A DNA stretch of 64,000 nucleotides from Leptospira venezuelensis (GTDB lineage Bacteria > Spirochaetota > Leptospiria > Leptospirales > Leptospiraceae), in NCBI RefSeq assembly GCF_002150035.1, contig NZ_NETS01000011.1:62001-126000 (forward strand), in the 5' to 3' direction. Positions 43,568 through 51,242 of the stretch are shown one piece after another. Made by a program: the position numbers and the translations under genes. Positions within the stretch are counted from its first letter, which is position 1. Each line of letters begins with the position of its first letter. The notes under the pieces are model-generated. The model ran no database searches. It had not been told where the DNA came from and was given only the letters and a program-made list of their open reading frames with translations.

Positions 43568-43579
43568 TCCTCCTTGAAT
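43568..43579 (-). promoter_or_regulatory. Second flaB ribosome site overlapping a candidate CsrA site
   Basis: On the minus strand ATTCAAGGAGGA matches the CsrA consensus RUACARGGAUGU at 9 of 12 positions and contains the Shine-Dalgarno AGGAGG six bases before the ATG. Confidence 0.5.
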
Positions 43580-43585
43580 CCGAAT

Positions 43586-43599
43586 CTCTCCGAAGAGAG
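43586..43599 (-). promoter_or_regulatory. UUCG tetraloop hairpin in the second flaB leader
   Basis: On the minus strand CTCTC-TTCG-GAGAG, a 5-bp stem with the very stable UUCG loop, lies between the two candidate CsrA sites and could set their spacing. Confidence 0.6.
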
Positions 43600-43613
43600 A
43601 GTTTGATTTTCCT

Positions 43614-43633
43614 AGAGGTCTTCCTTGACCTCT
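43614..43633 (-). promoter_or_regulatory. Second flaB leader hairpin with AAGGA loop (candidate CsrA site, upstream)
   Basis: On the minus strand AGAGGTC-AAGGAA-GACCTCT, a perfect 7-bp stem whose loop holds AAGGA, the ANGGA core recognised by CsrA. A competing stem (TCTTCCC, 43631-43637, with GGGAAGA, 43648-43654) overlaps it. Confidence 0.55.
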
Positions 43634-43751
43634 TCCCCTTGAAAATCGGGAAGATTCTGAAATTGGAAGAGATACTTTTTTCTGCTCAAGGTAGATAAAA
43701 GATCCCTTCCTCCTGAATATGTATATGTCGCTTGGAAAGGATTTGGACGCC

Positions 43752-43773
43752 TTTTTGCGTAAATACGCAAAAA
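43752..43773. promoter_or_regulatory. 22-base palindrome between divergent flaB and ispH
   Basis: TTTTTGCGTA, AA, TACGCAAAAA: ten-base arms with perfect symmetry. It lies roughly midway between the two divergent genes, so an operator is as plausible as a hairpin. Confidence 0.5.
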
Positions 43774-43891
43774 CCGAGCTGCTTTGGGTTCGGGCTTTGC
43801 CCTCATCCCGACTTCGTCGGGACTGACGCCCTTCGCATCTCTGGCGCTAAAATGCTTGCCTCTTTCGGGAGGCGCCAGAGTCTGAAAGCAG

Positions 43892-44830
43892 ATGCTTGAA
43901 AAAATCTATCTCGCGAATCCCCGCGGTTTCTGTGCCGGAGTCAAATACGCAATTTCCTACGTGGAACAGGTCCAATCCAATTCCGAGGAACAAATCTATG
44001 TTCGCAAAGAAATCGTTCACAACCGAAGAGTTGTGGAAGATATGAAAAAAAGAGGCATCAAGTTTATTAACGAACTAGGCGAGGCTCCCGACGGATCCAC
44101 AGTAGTATTTTCAGCTCATGGAGTTTCTCCAGAAGTAGTAGAAGAAGCAAAACGTCGAGGAATGAAGATTGGAGATGCAACCTGCCCCTTAGTGACTAGA
44201 GTTCACAGAAAAGCACGCAGATATAAGGACTCTCACCAAATCATCTATATAGGTCACCAAGGACATGATGAGGCGATAGGAACCATGGGAGAAGCCCAGA
44301 TGTTCCTTGTAGAATCACCTGAAGACGTCCAAAAACTTGTTGGAAGATTGGATATAAATAAACCAATCACCTATCTTATGCAAACTACCTTATCGGTAGC
44401 GGACACTAAGCTTGTGGTGGAGAAGATTGCAGAATTATTTCCTAGTGTAGAACATCCGGCCAAGGACGATATCTGCTACGCGACTACTGAAAGACAAGAA
44501 GCAGTTTCCTCCATGATGGATGGGATAGATGCGATGATGGTGATCGGTGCAGACAATAGCTCAAATTCACTTCGGCTTCTACAATTGGCTCAAAAATCCA
44601 AACCATCCTCTTTCAAAGTAAGTTCCTTAGAAGAATTAAATAAAGATTATATAGCTAACTCTGAGATTAAAATTCTAGGTATCACGGCTGGAGCTTCTAC
44701 CCCACAGATCTTGGTAGATGAGATCATTTCTAAACTTATGCAATTTTACCCGAATGCTATTTTGGATCTTTTCCCCGGTTCTCGAGAGGATTCCATGAGT
44801 TTTAAATTGCCTGCTAATCTATTGTTGTAG
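43892..44830 (+). CDS. ispH: 4-hydroxy-3-methylbut-2-enyl diphosphate reductase
   Basis: 312 aa. The three [4Fe-4S] ligands are C14 (PRGFCAGV), C98 (GDATCPLV) and C195 (DDICYATTERQ). The catalytic Glu/His set is present (VHNRRVVEDM, SAHGVSP, GHQGHDEA), and the C-terminal ITAGASTPQILV is diagnostic. It makes IPP and DMAPP in the last step of the MEP isoprenoid pathway. The ATG sits inside the inverted repeat GCATCT/AGATGC and has no clear Shine-Dalgarno. A further 11-bp stem spans its stop codon. Confidence 0.96.
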   Translation: MLEKIYLANPRGFCAGVKYAISYVEQVQSNSEEQIYVRKEIVHNRRVVEDMKKRGIKFINELGEAPDGSTVVFSAHGVSPEVVEEAKRRGMKIGDATCPLVTRVHRKARRYKDSHQIIYIGHQGHDEAIGTMGEAQMFLVESPEDVQKLVGRLDINKPITYLMQTTLSVADTKLVVEKIAELFPSVEHPAKDDICYATTERQEAVSSMMDGIDAMMVIGADNSSNSLRLLQLAQKSKPSSFKVSSLEELNKDYIANSEIKILGITAGASTPQILVDEIISKLMQFYPNAILDLFPGSREDSMSFKLPANLLL

Positions 44831-44849
44831 TCACTTCGACAATAGATTA
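44815..44849 (+). terminator. 11-bp hairpin across the ispH stop codon
   Basis: TAATCTATTGT (44815-44825) pairs with ACAATAGATTA (44839-44849) around a 13-base loop that contains the TAG stop. No U tract follows immediately. Confidence 0.45.
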
Positions 44850-44961
44850 TGTCTCACTTCTTGCAAATTTGAGTAAATCGCATCATAATAAGTCAATTTT
44901 GTGGAATTTTCCCCTAAAATGGTTGAATTAAGTTTATTTTCACGTAAATTTACTGGCCTAT

Positions 44962-47037
44962 ATGGTCGGGGAAGATCTGCGGTTCGACACAGAAATCGGA
45001 CTTTTTCAAATTATCGTTTCCCAAACTTCGGACGCAATTCTCGTTACAGACGCTGTTCTAGATGAGAATGGGCCTTCTATTGTTTTCGTAAATCCAGCAT
45101 TCTGTGAACTGACTGGATACAGAGCAGAGGAGCTAATCGGAGGTTCTCCGACCGTTCTATTTGGAAAAGAAACCGACAAAAGAATATTATATAACCTTAA
45201 AAATAGTCTATTACGAGGAGATTCTTACTCCTCCTCTACGATTAATTATAAAAAAGACGGAACAAAATATCATTCGGAATGGAAAGTTTCTCCCGTAAAG
45301 GACCGAGATGGTAATATTACAAATTTATTATCTATCCAAAGGGATATTAGCGAAAAGATTCTACGAGAAGAACTCACCGCAAAAAGACTCAGGTCAGAAA
45401 TGGGGCTTACTGCCGCTTCTCAGATCCTATTAAACACTACTCATGAAAGTTTTACAATAGAAAGAGCGATTGAACATTTTTTGGTTTTGGTAGAAGCAGA
45501 AAGGATCTACTTATACAAAAAAACTGCTAACCCAGATGTATTAGCTTTACAAGCAGAGATCAAAAGTCCTTTTTCCAGTGCTACTCTTGCAGAAACACAT
45601 CCGGAAATCTCACTCTCCACTAAATTTGCCAGATGGAAACCTTACTTACTTAGAAATGATATAATCGAGTTTCACGCTTCCGATCTTTTGGATTCTGAAA
45701 AGTCATTTTACCAAGGAAGGCGGACTGATACATTTTTTCTATTTCCGATCAGAATGTCCGGAGAATGGTTCGGATTTTTGGGAATGGAATTCTTCAAACG
45801 TGAATCCGGTCCAGAAGAAAAATTTACCTTTCGAACATTTGTAGATCTTCTTGGTTTCTATCTGGAAAGAATGTCCATATTAGAAGAACTAAAGATCCAT
45901 AAAGAAAACCTGGAAGAAACGGTAGTCAAAAGGACTAAAGAACTTTCTATCCAAAAAGAAAAGGCAGAGGCAGCGAGCACAGCTAAAAGTGATTTTCTCG
46001 CAAATATGAGCCATGAGCTTCGCACTCCTTTAAATGCGATCATTGGACTTTCAAAATTAATCAAGATAGAAGATGAAAGTTCTAACGACAAAAGATATTT
46101 AGATCTAATCCATAAATCGGGATTACATCTATTAGGTTTAATTAATGATATTCTCGAACTTTCTAAACTAAACGCAGGAAAGTCTTCTTTCTATTTTTCA
46201 GAAATGGATATAAGAAAGGAATTGGAACAGGTAGTAGAATTTTTAGAACCCGAACTCATTAGAAAACATATTCATTTAACTTGGGATAATCCGGAAGAAT
46301 TTATATCCATGATCTGGGGCGATCCAAAGCGAATTCGCCAGATCTTTTTGAACCTTGTCGGAAACGCTGTGAAATTTACCGCAGAGCAAGGTTCCATCTA
46401 TCTTTCTATCAAAAGATCAGGAAAAGATTGGGTTATCGAGATCACAGACACTGGGATTGGCATCCCAGACATTGAACAGAAAAAGATTTTTGATGCGTTT
46501 TATCAGGTTAGAAATTCCAAATCCAAAGACACTGAAGGAACAGGACTTGGTCTTTCTATCGTTCGAAAGTTAGTGGAAGCACATGGGGGTAGTATCCAAG
46601 TCAAAAGCCAACAAGGACTGGGAACTACTTTTTATATAAATTTGCCAGTATTGGAACAAACTACTAAACAATTCAAACCTAGGAAAAACTTTGCGGGGGC
46701 CTATCCCGACAAATTAAAAAATTTCTGCTTTATACAATTAGAATTATCTAATCAGAAAAATGCTGAACTTCTTACTCATTTTTTCAAAAAACAAAATCAG
46801 CCTTTATTAAAAGAACTTCGAAAGGACAAGCGAATCGTTCTATTCCAAGATTCTAATTCTCCTTTAAAAGAAAGAATATCAGAAATTTGGAAAACAGTTC
46901 TTATCCTTCCGGAAGAAACTCAAGATTTTGAAAAAAAATACTCCAAGGAAAATTTTGATTTCGTTCTTTCTCAACCCATCTCCTTGGACGAACTAAAATT
47001 AGTATTAGAAGAATTGGCGGAACAAATCAATGACTAA
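44962..47037 (+). CDS. PAS-GAF sensor histidine kinase with degenerate receiver tail
   Basis: 691 aa, cytoplasmic (no membrane helix). PAS at about 14-133 (VFVNPAFCELTGYRAEELIGGSP ... SIQRDISEK), GAF-like domain at about 150-305, a coiled linker, HisKA with H351 in SHELRTPLNAIIGLSKL, and HATPase_c (NLVGNAVKFTA, DTGIGI, GTGLGLSIVRKLVEAHGG). Residues about 575-691 look like a receiver fold without the phospho-acceptor Asp (FDFVLSQPISLDELKLVLEEL). It overlaps the next gene by eight bases. It begins the chemotaxis operon, so its signal may feed into CheA or CheY output. Confidence 0.88.
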   Translation: MVGEDLRFDTEIGLFQIIVSQTSDAILVTDAVLDENGPSIVFVNPAFCELTGYRAEELIGGSPTVLFGKETDKRILYNLKNSLLRGDSYSSSTINYKKDGTKYHSEWKVSPVKDRDGNITNLLSIQRDISEKILREELTAKRLRSEMGLTAASQILLNTTHESFTIERAIEHFLVLVEAERIYLYKKTANPDVLALQAEIKSPFSSATLAETHPEISLSTKFARWKPYLLRNDIIEFHASDLLDSEKSFYQGRRTDTFFLFPIRMSGEWFGFLGMEFFKRESGPEEKFTFRTFVDLLGFYLERMSILEELKIHKENLEETVVKRTKELSIQKEKAEAASTAKSDFLANMSHELRTPLNAIIGLSKLIKIEDESSNDKRYLDLIHKSGLHLLGLINDILELSKLNAGKSSFYFSEMDIRKELEQVVEFLEPELIRKHIHLTWDNPEEFISMIWGDPKRIRQIFLNLVGNAVKFTAEQGSIYLSIKRSGKDWVIEITDTGIGIPDIEQKKIFDAFYQVRNSKSKDTEGTGLGLSIVRKLVEAHGGSIQVKSQQGLGTTFYINLPVLEQTTKQFKPRKNFAGAYPDKLKNFCFIQLELSNQKNAELLTHFFKKQNQPLLKELRKDKRIVLFQDSNSPLKERISEIWKTVLILPEETQDFEKKYSKENFDFVLSQPISLDELKLVLEELAEQIND

Positions 47038-48301
47038 CTCTACGAATCCATTATTCAAAAATAAACAAGAGAGAAAGAGTATAGTCAGAGATCCTATACT
47101 TATAGTCGAGGACAAATTAGAAAATACTCTAATGCTCGAAGCGCTTTGCGATGAGTTCGGGATACAATATCAATCTGCCTCCAATGGAGAAGAAGCATTA
47201 GAGATGGCGAAAGCCAATAAATATTCTTTTTATATAGTCGATCTTATGATGCCTGTGATGGATGGCCCTACTTTCATTCAGAAATTGAAGGAATTCCAAC
47301 CAGATGCAACGGTTCTTGTCCAGACTGCATTAGATTCCACTGATACTGTAATAGAAGTAATGAAGTTAGGTGTATTTGATTACATAATCAAACCAATCCT
47401 TCCTGATCAATTTCATAAGGCATTGAATAAGGCTGTAGAGTATCGTTTCTTAAAAGCTAGCGAGACTGCGATTTTAGAAGCGGAAAGTCTTAAATTAAGA
47501 AACCAATTGGAATGGCTAACGTATAAGGAGACTAGAAGAAAGGCAGGAGATGAATCTTGGGAGAAATCGTCGATACATTCTTTGCAAACTTCTCTGTCTC
47601 AAGGGTCAGGGATTGGGGCGATCATTAGTCTTTTGGACATGATCAAATTCGAAATGAAGGAGGATGGAGATAACTATATAATAAATAAAAGTATGATGAA
47701 CCTGGTAATAGAGAACCAGGAGATCACTAAAAATTTACTCGGTGGTCTTACACAACTATTGGAAATTATTAATCGAAATCTAGAAAAGAAAAAGATTAAG
47801 GCTTCCGAACTTGTAGAGCAGATTAAACATTCTGTTGAGTTTATTTTGCCTCATCTTGAAAAAAAAAGACTCAGGCTTGCTCTACCAATTCTGAAAAAAG
47901 AAGTAGAACTGGATATAGAACCGGATCTGTTCCTTCTCGCCTTGGAAGAAGTGATTTTAAATGCGTACAAGTATTGTGCACCCAAGACTTCTATAGAGAT
48001 ATTCACCAGCATTAATCAAGGCTATTTCTGCGTTGTGGTAAAAAACATCGTAGATGAAAAACCTTACGGAGGTGTGGATGAGAAACATGAAAATCTTGTT
48101 CTTCAGCCATTCTTTCGTATCCACCCACCAGTAGAAAGTGTTTCCCAATTAGAAAAATTTGGGCTCGGCTTAGGACTTACCGCTGTTGATCAAATCCTTA
48201 GAAAACATAATGGTTTATTCTTTATTCATAATGCAATGGATCACACAGGCGAACAAGTCAGACTTTGTGTTATGAGCGAATTATTATTACCCATTCAGTG
48301 A
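47030..48301 (+). CDS. Receiver-histidine kinase hybrid (REC-HisKA-HATPase)
   Basis: 423 aa. The N-terminal receiver has phospho-acceptor D71 (FYIVDLMMPVMDG) and the conserved Lys in FDYIIKPI. It is followed by a dimerisation region whose H-box reads HSLQTSL (H183), compared with HELRTPL in canonical kinases, and then an HATPase domain (EEVILNAYKYC, FGLGLGLTAVDQILRKHNG). Having the receiver N-terminal to the kinase makes it a response regulator with kinase output. With the kinase upstream and CheY downstream it could form a relay. Confidence 0.83.
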   Translation: MTNSTNPLFKNKQERKSIVRDPILIVEDKLENTLMLEALCDEFGIQYQSASNGEEALEMAKANKYSFYIVDLMMPVMDGPTFIQKLKEFQPDATVLVQTALDSTDTVIEVMKLGVFDYIIKPILPDQFHKALNKAVEYRFLKASETAILEAESLKLRNQLEWLTYKETRRKAGDESWEKSSIHSLQTSLSQGSGIGAIISLLDMIKFEMKEDGDNYIINKSMMNLVIENQEITKNLLGGLTQLLEIINRNLEKKKIKASELVEQIKHSVEFILPHLEKKRLRLALPILKKEVELDIEPDLFLLALEEVILNAYKYCAPKTSIEIFTSINQGYFCVVVKNIVDEKPYGGVDEKHENLVLQPFFRIHPPVESVSQLEKFGLGLGLTAVDQILRKHNGLFFIHNAMDHTGEQVRLCVMSELLLPIQ

Positions 48302-48321
48302 GAATGACAAAGAAGGAGAAT

Positions 48322-48684
48322 ATGAAAAAAATCTTAATCGTGGATGACTCAGCTGTATTTCGAAAGATACTTACCCTCCATCTTTCTCAAGCTTCCTTTT
48401 CCGTAGTAGAGGCTGAAGATGGGTTACAGGGTTTGGAGAAGTTGAAAGAAGGCAAAGTGGATCTAGTAGTTAGTGATATGAATATGCCAAATATGAATGG
48501 GATATCTTTCGTAAAGGCGATCAAGGAAGATTCGAATCATAAATTTGTTCCGATTATCATGTTAACTACTGAGTCTCAAGACGAGTTGAAGAACGAAGGT
48601 TTAAAAGCAGGTGCTAAGGCATGGCTTACTAAGCCGTTCTCTCCGGAAGAACTTTTGAAAACGATACAGGTTTTACTCGTATAA
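48322..48684 (+). CDS. cheY: CheY-like single-domain response regulator
   Basis: 120 aa from ATG 48322, eight bases after AGGAG; an in-frame ATG at 48265 would overlap the previous gene. MKKILIVDDSAVFRKILTLHL carries the acidic pocket (DD), D52 is the phospho-acceptor (VVSDMNMPNMNG), Thr in IIMLTTESQ and Lys in AWLTKPFSPEEL. It has no output domain, so it would bind the flagellar switch or serve as a phosphate sink. It lies between the REC-kinase and the STAS gene in the chemotaxis operon. Confidence 0.9.
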   Translation: MKKILIVDDSAVFRKILTLHLSQASFSVVEAEDGLQGLEKLKEGKVDLVVSDMNMPNMNGISFVKAIKEDSNHKFVPIIMLTTESQDELKNEGLKAGAKAWLTKPFSPEELLKTIQVLLV

Positions 48685-48698
48685 ATCGGGAAATTTTT

Positions 48699-49082
48699 AT
48701 GTCTTTGGAAATTAAAGTATCTGAATTAGGCCAAAGGAATTCCAGACCGATCTTTCATTTGGATCTTTCTGGGGAAGCTTCTATCTATTTTGTTTCCGAT
48801 TGGAAATCAAAATTACAATCTCTATTGGATAAAAACCCAATTCGGATAGAGATTGATACATCTGCTATAGAAAAAGTGGATTCTAGTTTTGTTCAATCCT
48901 TAATTTTACTTAAGAAAGATTCACAATATAAATCCTGGGACCTAGCCATACTAAATCATTCAAATTGTTTATTAGAATTTTATGATCTATACGGTCTGAT
49001 CGGATTTTTCCAAGATCGTATTCGAATTTCTAAAAAAGATTCTTCTTCCTTTAAGTTTTCCTACGGTTTGGAGAAGGTATAA
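48699..49082 (+). CDS. STAS-domain protein
   Basis: 127 aa. HLDLSGEASIYFVSDWKSKLQSLL, then IRIEIDTSAIEKVDSSFVQSLILLKK, matches the STAS fold of anti-sigma-factor antagonists, with Ser residues at the usual phosphorylation turn (VDSSFVQSL). Its place directly before cheA (one-base overlap) is common in spirochaete and delta-proteobacterial chemotaxis operons, where such proteins are thought to assist array formation. That role is inferred; no cognate kinase is evident here, though SpoIIE/STAS partners lie at 60727-63838. Confidence 0.8.
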   Translation: MSLEIKVSELGQRNSRPIFHLDLSGEASIYFVSDWKSKLQSLLDKNPIRIEIDTSAIEKVDSSFVQSLILLKKDSQYKSWDLAILNHSNCLLEFYDLYGLIGFFQDRIRISKKDSSSFKFSYGLEKV

Positions 49083-51193
49083 TGGACCTCTCAGAAATCA
49101 AGGAGGCATTTATCCAGGAGTCTCTGGAGTTATTATCCGGAGCGGAATTGTATCTTTTACGTATGGAAAAAGGAGAATTCGACGAAGAGGCAATTCATTC
49201 AATGTTCCGTTCTGTTCATACTGTAAAAGGAACTGCTGGAATGTTCGGCTACGAATCTATCGAAGAATGTTCTCACGAATTAGAGACCCTACTTGATCTG
49301 GCTAGATCAGGAAAAACTGAATTAGATCCGGCTAAAATAGACTTTTTATTAAGAGCGATAGATCATTTAAAACGAATCGTGGAAGACCCAATCCCTGGAA
49401 AAGATCTAAACGATGAATTAAAAGCGGAGCAAATAAAAATTCTCAAAGAAGCCCAAGCATTTACAGGCAAATCCTCTGAGAAAAAAGAAATTAAAAATGC
49501 TCAAAGTGATTCTGATCTAAGTAAGGATAAACCACAGACACAAGGGACTATTAACTCAGATTGGCAGATTACCTTCTTCCCCGGAGAAAATATTTTTAAG
49601 GATGGAATGGACCCATTCTCTTTTTTGAAATATTTGAGAACGATCGGAGAGATCCAATATTTATACGTTTATAAAACAAAACTCCCGGATTGGAGTATTT
49701 GGGATTCAGAAAATTGTTATTTAGGTTACGAAGTCCAACTCAGATCAACCTCTGAGAAGAAGGATCTGGAATCCGTTTTCTCTTTTGTAAAGGATTCTTC
49801 TTTTTTAAGAATAGTTCCGCCAAATTCTTCTGAAGAAGTATTTCATACAATCGCAGCTGAGATTCCTTGCGAAAAAGAAGAATATTATAAGGCATTAGAG
49901 CTACAGGGTTTACACCTTCAAGCCCCAATTTCAATTCGATCTTCTGAAACATCCAAGGAACAGATATCATCTAAAAAATCCGAATCAGAAAAAACTCAAA
50001 CTAATCAAATCGTTCCTAAATTAATACGTATTGATTCCGCAAAAGTAGATCAGTTAGTAAATCTTGTAGGAGAGCTGATCATTTCAGAAGCGAGTCTCGG
50101 TCGTTTGCTTAGCGACAAAGAAGATTCCGACCTAAACGAGTCAGCAGAAATATTGTCCAGACTAGTAGGAGAAATACGAGAAACGGCAATGGCACTAAGA
50201 ATGGTGCCTATCGGAGAACTTTTTGAAAAGTATAGAAGAACTGTTAGAGATATTTCCCTGGAACTTGGAAAGGAAGTCGATTTTGAAATTTTGGGTGGGG
50301 AAACAGAGCTAGACCGCTCAGTTATCGAAAAAATAAACGATCCTATCGTTCATATATTAAGAAATGCTTTAGATCATGGAATCGAGCCAAGCCAAGAAAG
50401 AGCAAATGTTGGAAAATCCCAAAGAGGCAAATTAAAAATACAAGCATCTCATTCCACAGGAAGTATTTCAATTGAGATCTCTGATGATGGAAAAGGGATC
50501 AATCATGAAAAAATCAGACAAAAGGCAATCGAAAAAGGCCTGATAGACGCTGCTCAAGTATTAAACGAACAAGAAATATTTAATCTTATCTTCCAACCGG
50601 GGTTTTCTACAGCCGAATCCGTTACGAGTCTTTCGGGTAGAGGTGTAGGAATGGATGTAGTGCTTCGTAATATAGAATCTCTTAGAGGATCAGTGAACGT
50701 ACAATCAGAATTTGGAAAAGGTTGTGTATTCTCTATCCGTCTTCCACTTACTCTCGCAATAATAGACGGATTCCTTGTTAGAGCTTGTGATTCATACTTT
50801 GTAGTGCCAATGGATTGGGTGAGGGAGACGATGGAGTCAGAACTCCAACTTCTCCCTGAGGAAATCGCAGGTTCTATCAACTTACGTGGAGAAGTTCTTC
50901 CAATTCTGCATTTAGGCAGATTTTTAGGCCTACCAGATCCAGATGATGGAAGAAAGAACGTTCTCGTATTAGAACACGACGGCAGAAATTTTGGGATCCT
51001 AGTAAATGATCTTTTAGGAGAGATCCAATCAGTGATCAAACCTTTGAATGAAATTTTCAAGGGAATACAATGTATCAGTGGAACTTCTGTTTTAGGAACA
51101 GGGAAAATCGCATTCATTCTGGATGTACCAGGCCTTCATTCACTTCTAAAAATCCAAAGAACTAATTTGAGAGATAAGACATTCGCACGCTAA
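49082..51193 (+). CDS. cheA: Chemotaxis histidine kinase CheA
   Basis: 703 aa. P1 Hpt domain 1-105 with phospho-acceptor H46 (RSVHTVKGTAGMFGY). A P2-like region, about 155-290, probably docks CheY/CheB. P3 dimerisation domain (LIRIDSAKVDQLVNLVGELIISEASL). P4 kinase with N-box HILRNALDHGIEPSQER and G-boxes ISDDGKGINHEK and SLSGRGVGMDVV. P5 CheW-like regulatory domain (IIDGFLVRACDSYFVVPMDWVRE...LRGEVLPILHLGRFLGL). It phosphorylates CheY and CheB under receptor control. Complete and in frame. Confidence 0.95.
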   Translation: MDLSEIKEAFIQESLELLSGAELYLLRMEKGEFDEEAIHSMFRSVHTVKGTAGMFGYESIEECSHELETLLDLARSGKTELDPAKIDFLLRAIDHLKRIVEDPIPGKDLNDELKAEQIKILKEAQAFTGKSSEKKEIKNAQSDSDLSKDKPQTQGTINSDWQITFFPGENIFKDGMDPFSFLKYLRTIGEIQYLYVYKTKLPDWSIWDSENCYLGYEVQLRSTSEKKDLESVFSFVKDSSFLRIVPPNSSEEVFHTIAAEIPCEKEEYYKALELQGLHLQAPISIRSSETSKEQISSKKSESEKTQTNQIVPKLIRIDSAKVDQLVNLVGELIISEASLGRLLSDKEDSDLNESAEILSRLVGEIRETAMALRMVPIGELFEKYRRTVRDISLELGKEVDFEILGGETELDRSVIEKINDPIVHILRNALDHGIEPSQERANVGKSQRGKLKIQASHSTGSISIEISDDGKGINHEKIRQKAIEKGLIDAAQVLNEQEIFNLIFQPGFSTAESVTSLSGRGVGMDVVLRNIESLRGSVNVQSEFGKGCVFSIRLPLTLAIIDGFLVRACDSYFVVPMDWVRETMESELQLLPEEIAGSINLRGEVLPILHLGRFLGLPDPDDGRKNVLVLEHDGRNFGILVNDLLGEIQSVIKPLNEIFKGIQCISGTSVLGTGKIAFILDVPGLHSLLKIQRTNLRDKTFAR

Positions 51194-51242
51194 GCGACAT
51201 GATGATAATGAAAATAATTAATTAATAGCATAGGTAAATCGT

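Larger units (their letters stand above)
43563..43891. other. Divergent flaB-ispH region packed with hairpins
   Basis: 329 bases. The flaB side (43563-43660) is the structured flaB leader. The ispH side (43750-43895) holds five palindromes in succession: 43752-43773, 43792-43802, 43806-43822, 43858-43873 nested in 43839-43880, and GCATCT/AGATGC at 43835-43895. An open frame at 43612-43806 (-) overlaps these and is not supported as a gene. No secure -10/-35 was found for either gene. Confidence 0.6.

Noticed and set aside
43612..43806. Open frame of 64 codons upstream of the second flaB (minus strand)
   Set aside because: It runs through the flaB leader hairpins and the TTTTTGCGTA palindrome, resembles no protein, and has no ribosome site; it is a by-product of the structured region.
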